Shown here: positions 36,529 through 44,864 of the stretch, piece by piece
How the letters are laid out: each line of letters opens with the position of its first letter
Position numbering within the stretch: the first letter of the stretch is position 1
Source: an uncultured Litoreibacter sp.
GTDB taxonomy: Bacteria; Pseudomonadota; Alphaproteobacteria; Rhodobacterales; Rhodobacteraceae
Assembly: GCA_947494435.1 (NCBI GenBank)
Contig: CANLUY010000001.1
Span: 1,540,001 to 1,604,000 of the forward strand
DNA length: 64,000 bases
Direction of reading: 5' to 3'
Program-made: the position numbers and the translations under genes
Notes under the pieces: generated by a model
The model's database searches: none
Told to the model about the DNA's origin: nothing
The model's input: only the letters and a program-made list of their open reading frames with translations

Positions 36529-37350
36529 ATGGATGAAAAGATATCAAATTGGGATGATCTGGCTTTGTTTTTGGCTGTGGCCCGTGGGGGCGGGCTTGCC
36601 CCTGCCGCGCGGGAAACGGGGCGCAGTCCGGCAACGCTGGGTCGTCGTATGCTTGCTTTGGAGCGGTCCTTGGGGCGTGAGTTGTTTATCCGGCACGATC
36701 GCGGATACAGCCTGACGGCGGATGGGCGGGCCTATCTGGATGATCTGACGGGCGTTGAAAGCCGCATCTTGCAGCTTACGCAGCCCACCGCGATGTCGGA
36801 TCGGCCTTTGGTTAAAATCTCAGCCGGAACGTGGACAACGGTTGTCTTGTTAGAGCACATGCCGCGCCTCATGGGGTCGCCCCCTGATACGCGGCTTCGC
36901 TTCGTATCGGTCGAGGAGATTTTGGACATCCCGCATCGTGAAGTTGCGATTGGGTTCAGGATTGGACGTCCGCAAGATGACAGCTTGGCGGGGCGAAAAC
37001 TCGCCCGAAATGAGTTTGCGATCTACGCCACAAAGGACGCGCCGGATCAATGGATCAAAGTCCTGTCTGACACGCCATCGGCCCGCTGGGTTGATCGAAA
37101 TGCGGGGCGGGACGTTTTGTGTGAGGTGACTGCTCCGCGCAACTGTCTTGACCTTGCGCTGAAGGGCTTTGGTCACGCGGTCTTGCCCACGTTCATCGGT
37201 GACAGATATCCCGCCCTGATGCGTCGTGGAGAGGCGATAGCGGAGTTATCACATGATCAGTGGCTCGTCACACATCAGGATGACCGACATCTGCCGGAGG
37301 TGCGGCGTGTTCTGGACCGATTGGTCGATGTAATGGGACCGCGACGGTAG
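36529..37350 (+). CDS. LysR-family transcriptional regulator
   Basis: This 273-residue regulator has an N-terminal winged helix-turn-helix (about 8-66, with ALFLAVARGGGLAPAARETGRSPATLGRRM) and a C-terminal substrate-binding domain (about 90-270). That domain is shorter than in classical LysR proteins. It is divergent from the small frame at 36205-36438. The effector is not known. Confidence 0.88.
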   Translation: MDEKISNWDDLALFLAVARGGGLAPAARETGRSPATLGRRMLALERSLGRELFIRHDRGYSLTADGRAYLDDLTGVESRILQLTQPTAMSDRPLVKISAGTWTTVVLLEHMPRLMGSPPDTRLRFVSVEEILDIPHREVAIGFRIGRPQDDSLAGRKLARNEFAIYATKDAPDQWIKVLSDTPSARWVDRNAGRDVLCEVTAPRNCLDLALKGFGHAVLPTFIGDRYPALMRRGEAIAELSHDQWLVTHQDDRHLPEVRRVLDRLVDVMGPRR

Positions 37351-37435
37351 GTGAAGGTATGCGCGATTGAGGCGCGTTTTATTGACCATGAAACTATTCG
37401 CCTTAGCTTCACGTGTATTCGTGAAGGAGTTCACA

Positions 37436-37846
37436 ATGAGACACATACTTGCCGCAGCCCTGATGCTGCTCTGCACGACATTTGCAACTCAAGCAGAGGA
37501 CACACGATCCGGGGCGATCGTCGGTGTCATTCAAAGCCAGCTGGATGCGTTTCAGGAGGATGACTTCGCGAAGGCGTTCACCTACGCATCTCCGACAATC
37601 AAGCGTTTGTTTGGTACTCCGGATCGATTTGGTCAGATGGTGCGCAACGGCTTCCCGATGGTGTGGCGTCCGTCAGACGTGCAGTTTCTCGATTTCACGG
37701 ATACGGCAGGCGAGACTTCACAAACCGTTCTTTTCCGTGATGCCAATGGCGTGCCCATCGTTTTGAAATATCTCATGGTTGAGACCGAAAGCGGTTGGCA
37801 AATCGACGGGGTGGTACCAGTTCAGGCCCCGGACGTCGCCGCTTAG
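37436..37846 (+). CDS. DUF4864 family secreted protein
   Basis: This 136-residue protein has a signal peptide (MRHILAAALMLLCTTFATQAED, cleavage near residue 20). The mature part has the DUF4864 pattern, an NTF2-like fold: VIQSQLDAFQEDDFAKAFTYASP near 29-51 and FRDANGVPIVLKYLMVE later. GAAGGAG precedes the ATG at 37436. Biochemical role unknown; probably periplasmic. Confidence 0.8.
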   Translation: MRHILAAALMLLCTTFATQAEDTRSGAIVGVIQSQLDAFQEDDFAKAFTYASPTIKRLFGTPDRFGQMVRNGFPMVWRPSDVQFLDFTDTAGETSQTVLFRDANGVPIVLKYLMVETESGWQIDGVVPVQAPDVAA

Positions 37847-37871
37847 GGTTGTTGACACAGTTGGTGCAAGT

Positions 37872-38216
37872 CTAAGCGACAGCCTTCCTTGGATACCCAT
37901 CATGAGAGAAGTCCAATGATGTGTTTGTTTTCAAGGCTAGAATTCGCTGCGAGAAATAAGCCTCAGCCTTTGCGAGACTTTCTTCAATTGGACGAAACCA
38001 TCCGTCGATTGCGGGGGTTGATGCGTCTTCCCTTTGCATTTCACTACGGTGTAAGGCGAAGATCTTGCGCTTCAGATACCGCAGCCGGCGCAATTGAACA
38101 GAGCTTTGCGCCATCGATGGACCTGCAAGCGCAATGCTGCGCGCCTCCGCAATCATAGACCACGTTTGTGAAACGATTGCGCCGTGACGCAGTGTGAGGG
38201 GATCATTGGACGGCAT
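37872..38216 (-). CDS. Hypothetical protein
   Basis: This 114-residue basic protein has no signal peptide or membrane helix. It has a helical middle (VQLRRLRYLKRKIFALHRSEM) and no family that I recognise. AGAGG lies before the ATG at 38216; an upstream ATG at 38243 is possible. It is convergent with the DUF4864 gene, 25 bases away. Confidence 0.45.
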   Translation of the reverse strand: MPSNDPLTLRHGAIVSQTWSMIAEARSIALAGPSMAQSSVQLRRLRYLKRKIFALHRSEMQREDASTPAIDGWFRPIEESLAKAEAYFSQRILALKTNTSLDFSHDGYPRKAVA

Positions 38217-38346
38217 AGCAAACCTCTGAGTTGTGACACGCAAGGGGTTTGCAAGATTCGGGTTTCAATAGAATTAAGTTAGTTTTTTTGGCATGACTCA
38301 AAACGCGGTGCGGTGAGACCTATATCCTTAGAAAAGGAGACTGCTC

Positions 38347-38754
38347 ATGTACAAGAATATTTTGGTTCCAATTGTGTTCGATCCGGAAAATACTCCCGAT
38401 GCTGCGTTGGACGTTGCGAAAGTATTGGCGCGAGATGGCGCGCGCGTGACTTTGCTGCATGTGATCGAAGAATTACCTGGTTACGCGACAAGCTATGTGT
38501 CCGCGGATTACATCGAGCGCAGCCGCGAAAGCGTCAAGAAACGCCTCGATCAGATTGCGGATATGATCCCAGGGGGCGAGGCCGCGGTTATTCACGGCCA
38601 TTCTGCGCGTAGCATTTTAGATTGGGCGGAGGAGAACGATACCGATTGTATCATCGTCTCGTCCCACAAGCCGGGCCTGCAGGACTATTTCTTAGGCGGC
38701 ACGGCCGCGCGTGTCGTGCGATACGCGCAATGCGCCGTGCATGTTATCCGCTAA
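38347..38754 (+). CDS. Universal stress protein (UspA family)
   Basis: This 135-residue protein starts MYKNILVPIVFDPENT, as in UspA domains. Its C-terminal part holds a nucleotide-binding loop of the G-x2-G-x9-G-S/T type (SSHKPGLQDYFLGGTAARVV). The protein probably binds ATP and helps survival under stress. AAAAGGAG precedes the ATG. The gene is monocistronic. Confidence 0.92.
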   Translation: MYKNILVPIVFDPENTPDAALDVAKVLARDGARVTLLHVIEELPGYATSYVSADYIERSRESVKKRLDQIADMIPGGEAAVIHGHSARSILDWAEENDTDCIIVSSHKPGLQDYFLGGTAARVVRYAQCAVHVIR

Positions 38755-38756
38755 GC

Positions 38757-39059
38757 TTAGCGATCTGCGAGAAATCCTGCGACGAAGGCCATCACTTTGG
38801 CGTCTGACATCTCGCAAGGTTTCAACACAGGTCCGTTCTGCAAACGGTAGATGTTGAGGGAGATATAGTCTTTCCCGCCGAGCTCTTCCGCGACAAGCTT
38901 TTGTGCCTGACCATCGGCGAGTTTCGACTTGCTGGCGACATAGCGGCGTCCTTCAAAAGTCCCTTCAACCGTGCCGTAGGGAAGCGCGTCGAATGCCGTC
39001 AGGAATGCATCAAGCGGCAAGGCGCCGCTGGAGTGCTGGGGCAAGGTCAGATCAGTCAA
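38757..39059 (-). CDS. Hypothetical protein, coupled to upstream unknown gene
   Basis: About 100 residues. The sequence from LTDLTLPQHSSGALP to the end looks like a real globular protein (YGTVEGTFEGRRYVASKSKL, then CEMSDAKVMAFVAGFLADR). It has no ATG close by. A TTG at 39059 overlaps the upstream stop region as TTGACTGA, which suggests termination-reinitiation; an ATG at 39140 inside the upstream gene is the other choice. No family recognised. It is convergent with the universal stress gene, two bases away. Confidence 0.55.
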   Translation of the reverse strand: MTDLTLPQHSSGALPLDAFLTAFDALPYGTVEGTFEGRRYVASKSKLADGQAQKLVAEELGGKDYISLNIYRLQNGPVLKPCEMSDAKVMAFVAGFLADR

Positions 39060-39873
39060 CGTGCAACAATGCCTCCCCTCCGGAACGCCTTGAGATAAGG
39101 ACAGTGTCTGTTCGTGTCGGGCGGGAAAACAGCCGGACATGTGACAGGTCGAGCTTGCCGAGGATCGCGTCGAGTTTGCTGTTGTCGAGCAGGTCCATCT
39201 CGCCGGAGGTCTCGTAAATTTCTTCCGGTTCATAGACCGTTATTTGACCGTCGAGCGAGGACTCCCACCACTCTTTCTCGATATCGCCTTCCGGCCAAGT
39301 GCTGTGACACAGAACGCGGCGCAAGGTGTTGCCGTCTTGATAGACATGAAAGTCGTTCTTGTACTCGCTGACCAAATCACCGGATCGGCGGAAGTACAGG
39401 ACATCGCGGCCTGCCAGTTTGGTGCTGAGGCTGTAGCCGAGCATACTCATTCCTGAAATCGCCTCCCGATATTCTACGAGGACCCAATCTGATCCTTTCA
39501 AGCCAGAGATACGGATGTCTTCAAAGAACTCCGCCTGTTTGGGAGAGGCCGTTGCGTCTGACGAGGACGGGCTGCGTTCGCTTGTCAGCAGATCGACCGG
39601 ATAGGCCGCGTCGCCGTGATGCATGGTGAAGCGCGGTGTGGTGACCTCTGGGGTGTTGTCATCGGATGCATCGCCGTCTTTGGCGAGCAATCTGCTGCGG
39701 ATCAGACTCTGCACGAAGCCGCTTGATTTGCGAGGCCTTGAGGGCGGCGCGGTGGAGAGCATTTCGTTCGCGAGCGTGACGGCGCAGACCCCTTCAACCA
39801 CATCTGAGTGGGGGGCTTTGACCAGCAGGAAATCTTGATAGCCGTAGTTTTCCAGTTTCAGGCTTTTATTCAT
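39052..39873 (-). CDS. Hypothetical protein
   Basis: This 273-residue soluble protein has no signal peptide or membrane helix. It has a Ser/Pro/Asp-rich, probably disordered middle (about 45-115), then a folded part with SDWVLVEYREAISGMSM and YFRRSGDLVSEY. I recognise no family. GAGAGACG lies before the ATG at 39873; ATG 39885 is an alternative. It overlaps the next gene by eight bases. Confidence 0.6.
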   Translation of the reverse strand: MNKSLKLENYGYQDFLLVKAPHSDVVEGVCAVTLANEMLSTAPPSRPRKSSGFVQSLIRSRLLAKDGDASDDNTPEVTTPRFTMHHGDAAYPVDLLTSERSPSSSDATASPKQAEFFEDIRISGLKGSDWVLVEYREAISGMSMLGYSLSTKLAGRDVLYFRRSGDLVSEYKNDFHVYQDGNTLRRVLCHSTWPEGDIEKEWWESSLDGQITVYEPEEIYETSGEMDLLDNSKLDAILGKLDLSHVRLFSRPTRTDTVLISRRSGGEALLHVD

Positions 39874-39975
39874 CACGTCTCTCATGAGGTTTTTCCAATG
39901 GAGGAGGGGATACCCGTCGAATTAGGCGCAATTTGGAAACGATTGTGGCGGTCATGAGGACGCTGTTTCCGTATG

Positions 39976-40000
39976 CCCCGCATGCGGGGAAATTATTAAG
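39976..40000. repeat. Intergenic palindrome repeat, copy 2
   Basis: CCCCGCATGCGGGG is directly followed by AAATTATTAAG, which differs from copy 1 (16067-16092) by one base and one spacer G. ATTAACCCTC and CTGTTTAC follow within about 50 bases; copy 1 also has TTAACCC and CTGTTTAC nearby. Here the repeat is in a divergent intergenic region. Confidence 0.65.
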
Positions 40001-40135
40001 TCATTGAAATATATGCAGTAAGTCAAGAATTAACCCTCTGTTTACGCATCTCCTCCTGCGCGGATGTGACCGCCTTGACGTAGCGAGATGGGTGACCATA
40101 TCGAGGAGATAGAAAACAAGATGAGGAGAGATGCG

Positions 40136-40408
40136 ATGCAATGTCCCGTGGATGGAGCGACTTTGGTGATGACGGACCGCAGCGGGGTGGAGATTGATTA
40201 TTGCCCGACCTGCCGTGGCGTCTGGCTCGACCGTGGAGAGTTGGACAAGATCATCGAGCGTAGTAACGCCATGACCCCACCCCCCGCACCACAACCTCAG
40301 CGCGGCTTTGCGGCTGATCCGCGTGGACAGGACCGTGGCTATGACCACGTGCGTAAGAAGAAAAAGGGCGGTGTCAGCGATCTTCTGGGCGATATTTTCG
40401 ACTTCTAA
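40136..40408 (+). CDS. Zinc-ribbon (zf-TFIIB) protein
   Basis: This 90-residue protein has a zinc ribbon with CPVDG (residues 3-7) and CPTCRGVWLDRGELDKI (near 22-38), which is the zf-TFIIB domain signature. A proline-rich linker and a basic tail ending in GGVSDLLGDIFDF follow. GAGGAG lies seven bases before ATG 40136. The function is unknown; similar bacterial proteins are often linked to stress or membrane genes. Confidence 0.85.
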   Translation: MQCPVDGATLVMTDRSGVEIDYCPTCRGVWLDRGELDKIIERSNAMTPPPAPQPQRGFAADPRGQDRGYDHVRKKKKGGVSDLLGDIFDF

Positions 40409-40454
40409 GTCGCGTGCCCGCTCAATCTGACCAAGGGCGGGCGCAACTCTAAAT

Positions 40455-40880
40455 TCAGACCACGGGTTGCGGCGCGCATTCCCTAAACTTTGCGACGGGT
40501 TCTGCCGCACCCTCCAGCGGGAAGGCAATGGTTGTGTCGCCCAAAATAGCCTCCGCCACCGTGTTGAATTGCAACCCGTCGAGCACATTACCAAAGCCGC
40601 TGTCTTGCGCCGTCACCGATGTGCCATCTGCAGAGAAACTGTGCCGGTCGGTGGAGATCACACGTCCAGCGGGGCCGATGAAGCGCATCACGAAGGGCTC
40701 GACTTCCGGCAACGGATCCGCGCGGCTGACCGTGACGGAATAGAGCGGCTTGGCGGGGTCGTATGTCAAAGCAATCCGCGCCTCTGCCGTCTCATGCGAC
40801 AACTGGCAGATCGCACCCGGTGTGAAGGTCCAAGCGTGGGCTTGTAAGGGCAGGAGGGCAAAAAGAAAAACATATCGCAT
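40455..40880 (-). CDS. Hypothetical secreted protein
   Basis: This 141-residue protein has a Sec signal peptide with likely cleavage after AHA (residue 16). The mature part begins WTFTPGAICQLSHE and has a beta-rich pattern with two cysteines (one near residue 25, one near 135) that could form a disulphide. No family is recognised with confidence. It is convergent with the zinc-ribbon gene. Confidence 0.7.
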   Translation of the reverse strand: MRYVFLFALLPLQAHAWTFTPGAICQLSHETAEARIALTYDPAKPLYSVTVSRADPLPEVEPFVMRFIGPAGRVISTDRHSFSADGTSVTAQDSGFGNVLDGLQFNTVAEAILGDTTIAFPLEGAAEPVAKFRECAPQPVV

Positions 40881-41049
40881 GACCGAAGCATAGCGCTTTT
40901 ACCTCCCGTGTCATGCTCAGTGTCATCTTGTTGCGTCACCTTTGTGAAACCAAATAATTTGTGCCCGGACCGCGTTGCTGCAAGTCCCTTGGAATGTTAG
41001 CTGACCTTAGTGCGGGTTATCGCGAAACGATGTGACCTGGCTCGAGTAA

Positions 41050-41904
41050 TTGTCTAGCTGGACTCATGATTTGAAACTCCTTTTTGAAATCCGGTTTTCC
41101 TACCTTGGTAAGTCCGGCTGGAAGTCAGAGGCCAGCAAAGACCCGGCCTTGCTGTTTGCGCCAGACCGCATGGCGTATCGCTTTGAGTTGTTCAAAAAGA
41201 TCACCTTGCCCAGCCTTGCGGATCAGACGGATGATGATTTCGATGTGCTGATCCTGATCTCCGATATCATGCCACAGGATCAGAAGGATGAATTGCTGTC
41301 GCTCTGCCACAGCTTCTTGGGGCCGGAGCGCACGAAGATCCTTGAATATGGCCCCTTCAAAGCCGGGCGCCTGTTTCGCAACTACATTCGCGACAGCTAC
41401 GCCGCGCATCCTTATGTGGCGCAGGTCGTGTTGGATGATGACGATGCGGTCAGCGCGGATTTCGTTGAGATCTGCAAGATCGAGGCAGCTAAGCTGGCAG
41501 CCACGGATTACGACGCGGATCAGGGTCGGTTCCTGTCCTTTATGCGGGGCTACTCGCTGCTTGTCCAAGATGGAGAGCTGAAAAACCTGTCACCGAAAAA
41601 CTCGCCCTATGTGAACCTTGGCCTGACCCTCGTCGCGCCGCCCGATACGTCAAAGAACCCGTTTCTCGTGTCACACCTCGCGATTGCCGACCGCCATCCG
41701 GGGACGATCGTCTCGACACTCCGGCCGTTCTATTTACGCACGGTCCACGAGTTCAACGACAGCCGGACGCCGCACAAGAAGCAATGGTTGTCCGAGGAGC
41801 AGATTGCTGAGATCGAGCATTACTTCCCGTTTCTGATCGACCATTTTGGAGAGATTCCGAATGAAGAAGAAGGCGTTATGAAGGTCGTGCGGCGCAGGCG
41901 GTAG
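41050..41904 (+). CDS. Putative rhamnosyltransferase-type glycosyltransferase
   Basis: This protein of about 284 residues resembles the putative rhamnosyl transferase family. It shows RFSYLGKSGW near 15-24, MAYRFELFKKITLPSLADQTDDDFDVLILIS near 38-70, and an acidic DDDDAV motif near 127-132 for metal and nucleotide-sugar binding. A stop codon (TAA) immediately precedes the earliest possible start, TTG 41050, so the protein must start there or later at TTG 41071. No surface polysaccharide cluster is adjacent. A hairpin follows at 41922-41941. Confidence 0.75.
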   Translation: MSSWTHDLKLLFEIRFSYLGKSGWKSEASKDPALLFAPDRMAYRFELFKKITLPSLADQTDDDFDVLILISDIMPQDQKDELLSLCHSFLGPERTKILEYGPFKAGRLFRNYIRDSYAAHPYVAQVVLDDDDAVSADFVEICKIEAAKLAATDYDADQGRFLSFMRGYSLLVQDGELKNLSPKNSPYVNLGLTLVAPPDTSKNPFLVSHLAIADRHPGTIVSTLRPFYLRTVHEFNDSRTPHKKQWLSEEQIAEIEHYFPFLIDHFGEIPNEEEGVMKVVRRRR

Positions 41905-41921
41905 GATGAGCAAGGTGTTGC

Positions 41922-41941
41922 CCACCCTACGGGTGGCTTTT
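41922..41941 (+). terminator. Probable intrinsic terminator
   Basis: CCACCC-TAC-GGGTGG is a six-base-pair stem with a tight loop, followed by CTTTT, 18 bases after the glycosyltransferase stop. Confidence 0.6.
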
Positions 41942-41943
41942 AA

Positions 41944-42576
41944 TTATATCTTCGCAAGAAGTAGCCTGGTTTGCGAAATTAACTCTAAAACTCTCGTATC
42001 TTTAAATCGATTTTGTCTCATCCAGCCATCACTGCAGACTATTTCTTCGATTAGGTTGAGCGAAACTACAACTATTCTTGGTAGTCCAGAGCCCTCAATG
42101 AGCCAACTTGTAACAGGGAAGTGGCTAAACGTCGTTCTGAAATTATGCAACCGATACAGATCGCGCGTGACTGTATCGCTGCATTCTTCGAACTCAATAT
42201 GGCATTTTGGAAGGTCTTTTCGTACCTCTTCAGGCAGGCGCCGCAACAGGCCCGGAAGAGCCTGAATTTTCATGTCGGGTAAAGCAAGTGGGTCTGGAGT
42301 TGGAACTCCATTTCTTTCAGCTTGCGCGATTGCAGAACCATTGTTCAGATACTTGAGATATTTCGCCTCGGCCCCGACGGTAAGTGCGCCGCCGCCATCA
42401 GTCCTAGTGAGAATACAGACGCACGCCCCTTGCAGCGCAGCGTGAACATTGAGCAAGATGTTTTTCCAAAGCAGCGGCTCGACAGGTAGCCGTTCTATAG
42501 ATATCAGAAGTGCTAAGAGACTGCTTTCAACGTCAATAAATTCGTCAAATTCCAGCCAATTCTCTACTAGGCGCAC
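41944..42576 (-). CDS. HEPN-like protein coupled to uvrB
   Basis: This 210-residue soluble protein is mainly helical. A segment near 38-66 (LLNVHAALQGACVCILTRTDG) and the later LHNFRTTFSHFPVTSW contain an R-x4-H motif (R147, H152). This is the signature of HEPN RNases and antitoxin-linked HEPN proteins, close in look to the pEK499_p136-type HEPN group. It starts at GTG 42576, overlapping the uvrB TAG stop as TAGTG. By hand count, 44 of 120 bases at 41941-42060 are G/C, far below uvrB, so the gene looks acquired. Activity as an RNase is inference. Confidence 0.6.
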   Translation of the reverse strand: MRLVENWLEFDEFIDVESSLLALLISIERLPVEPLLWKNILLNVHAALQGACVCILTRTDGGGALTVGAEAKYLKYLNNGSAIAQAERNGVPTPDPLALPDMKIQALPGLLRRLPEEVRKDLPKCHIEFEECSDTVTRDLYRLHNFRTTFSHFPVTSWLIEGSGLPRIVVVSLNLIEEIVCSDGWMRQNRFKDTRVLELISQTRLLLAKI

Positions 42577-44783
42577 TATTTTTTTCCGCGTCGCTTCACG
42601 CCACCGCGTTGCCCCGGTCTACCTGCCGTAGACCTGCCAGCCATTTTCTGCTGATCGTTGACGGCTTTCTCGACCGCATACTGACGGGCCAGGGGGTCGT
42701 CGGAGACGACCAGATCGACGGTCTCTAGGCGTTTGACCTCGTCGCGCAGGCGGGCGGCTTCTTCGAATTCGAGGTTCTCGGCGGCTTTGCGCATGTCGTC
42801 TCGAAGACCGTCTAGGACGGCTTGCAGGTTGGCTCCGGCCAAGGGCGCGTCGATGGTGGCGGTGACGCGGTTCATGTCGACGTCGCCTTTGTAGAGGCCG
42901 GCCAGCACATCCTCGACGTTCTTTTTGACGGTCTCGGGCGTGATGCCGTGTTCTTCGTTATAGGCGATCTGTTTGGCGCGGCGGCGTTCGGTTTCGCCCA
43001 TGGCGCGCTCCATCGAGCCGGTGATTTTGTCGGCATACATGATGACGCGGCCGTCGGCGTTGCGGGCGGCGCGGCCGATGGTTTGGATGAGGGAGGTTTC
43101 GCTGCGCAGGAAGCCTTCTTTGTCGGCATCGAGAATGGCGACGAGGCCGCATTCGGGGATGTCGAGGCCTTCGCGCAAAAGGTTGATGCCAATCAGCACG
43201 TCGAAGGCCCCGAGGCGCAGGTCGCGCAGGATTTCGATGCGTTCGATCGTGTCGATATCGGAGTGCATGTAGCGGACTTTGATGCCGTTTTCATGCAGGT
43301 ATTCGGTCAGATCCTCGGCCATGCGTTTGGTCAAAGTGGTGACCAGCGTGCGCATGCCTTTGGCGGTGACGGCGCGAATTTCGTCCATGACATCATCGAC
43401 TTGCGTCTCCACTGGTCGGATCTCGATCATCGGATCCAAAAGGCCGGTGGGGCGGATCACCTGTTCGACGAAGACGCCGCCGGTTTGTTCAATCTCCCAT
43501 GCGGCGGGGGTGGCGGAGACAAAGACGGATTGCGGTCGCATGGCGTCCCATTCCTCGAACTTCAGCGGGCGGTTGTCCATGCAGGAGGGTAGGCGGAAGC
43601 CGTGTTCGGCGAGCGTGAATTTTCGCCGGTAGTCACCCCGGTACATGCCGCCGATTTGCGGGACGGAGACGTGGGATTCGTCGGCGAAGACGATGGCGTT
43701 GTCGGGGATGAATTCGAATAGGGTGGGGGGCGGCTCACCGGGGGCGCGGCCTGTGAGGTAACGGGAGTAGTTTTCGATGCCGTTGCACACGCCGGTGGCT
43801 TCCAGCATTTCGAGGTCGAAATTGGTGCGTTGCTCTAAGCGTTGGGCTTCGAGCAGTTTGCCGTCATCGACGAGCTGCGGCAGGCGCTGCGCAAGCTCGT
43901 TTTTGATGCCGAGAATGGCCTGCTGCATGGTCGGGCGCGGCGTGACGTAGTGGGAGTTGGCGTAGATGCGGACGCGTTCGAACGTGTCGGTTTTCTGGCC
44001 AGTGAGTGGGTCGAATTCGACGATGGTTTCCAATTCTTCGCCGAAGAAGCTTAAGCGCCACGCGCGGTCGTCGAGGTGGGCGGGCCAGACTTCGAGTGAG
44101 TCACCACGCACACGGAAGGTGCCGCGCTGGAAGGCTTGGTCGTTGCGTTTGTATTGCTGGGCGACGAGGTCGGCGATGACTTTGCGTTGTTCGTATTCTT
44201 GGCCTGCATGCAGGTCTTGAGTCATCGCGCCATAGGTTTCGACCGAGCCGATGCCGTAGATGCAGGAGACGGAGGCCACGATGATGACGTCGTCGCGTTC
44301 GAGCAATGCCCGCGTGGCGGAGTGGCGCATGCGGTCGATTTGTTCGTTAATCTGGCTTTCTTTTTCGATGTAGGTGTCGGAGCGGGCGACGTAGGCTTCA
44401 GGTTGGTAATAGTCGTAGTAGGAGACGAAATACTCGACGGCGTTGTCGGGGAAGAAGCCTTTGAACTCGCCGTAGAGTTGGGCTGCGAGGGTTTTGTTCG
44501 GGGCGAGGATGATAGCTGGGCGCTGCGTTTCCTCGATCAGTTTGGCCATGGTGAAAGTTTTGCCGGTGCCAGTGGCACCCAACAGGACTTGATCGCGGTC
44601 GCCGTCGTTGATGCCAGCGGTCAGCTCAGCAATTGCAGTGGGTTGATCGCCTGCGGGTTCAAACTCCGTGTGGAGTTTGAAGGCAATGCCGCCTTCCATC
44701 TTCTCGCGCGTTTTGACGTCCGGAGCGGGGTGGCTCAGGATCGGCAGCTGCTCGGGCATGGCTTCGGGGGAATTGTTGTGCAT
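42576..44783 (-). CDS. uvrB: Excinuclease ABC subunit B
   Basis: This 735-residue DNA repair helicase-like subunit of UvrABC loads onto damaged DNA and positions UvrC. Walker A is GATGTGKTF (69-77). The beta-hairpin region has [11 protein letters not shown]. The helicase motifs DESHVSVPQ and QTIGRAARN are intact, as is the C-terminal UVR domain ([19 protein letters not shown], near 690). A basic tail ends the protein. The first ATG is followed by a proline-rich leader of about 30 residues. Confidence 0.97.
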   Translation of the reverse strand: MHNNSPEAMPEQLPILSHPAPDVKTREKMEGGIAFKLHTEFEPAGDQPTAIAELTAGINDGDRDQVLLGATGTGKTFTMAKLIEETQRPAIILAPNKTLAAQLYGEFKGFFPDNAVEYFVSYYDYYQPEAYVARSDTYIEKESQINEQIDRMRHSATRALLERDDVIIVASVSCIYGIGSVETYGAMTQDLHAGQEYEQRKVIADLVAQQYKRNDQAFQRGTFRVRGDSLEVWPAHLDDRAWRLSFFGEELETIVEFDPLTGQKTDTFERVRIYANSHYVTPRPTMQQAILGIKNELAQRLPQLVDDGKLLEAQRLEQRTNFDLEMLEATGVCNGIENYSRYLTGRAPGEPPPTLFEFIPDNAIVFADESHVSVPQIGGMYRGDYRRKFTLAEHGFRLPSCMDNRPLKFEEWDAMRPQSVFVSATPAAWEIEQTGGVFVEQVIRPTGLLDPMIEIRPVETQVDDVMDEIRAVTAKGMRTLVTTLTKRMAEDLTEYLHENGIKVRYMHSDIDTIERIEILRDLRLGAFDVLIGINLLREGLDIPECGLVAILDADKEGFLRSETSLIQTIGRAARNADGRVIMYADKITGSMERAMGETERRRAKQIAYNEEHGITPETVKKNVEDVLAGLYKGDVDMNRVTATIDAPLAGANLQAVLDGLRDDMRKAAENLEFEEAARLRDEVKRLETVDLVVSDDPLARQYAVEKAVNDQQKMAGRSTAGRPGQRGGVKRRGKK

Positions 44784-44864
44784 GGCGATTCCTTTTCAGG
44801 TTTCACCATACATGTTCTTTTTGCTGGCGGCTTCAAGCCGCGAGCCCGTTGCTGACAGCAGATG

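Noticed and set aside
42822-43592. 256-codon plus-strand frame inside uvrB
   Set aside because: It is an antisense shadow; the composition is V/D/G-rich and uvrB is complete.
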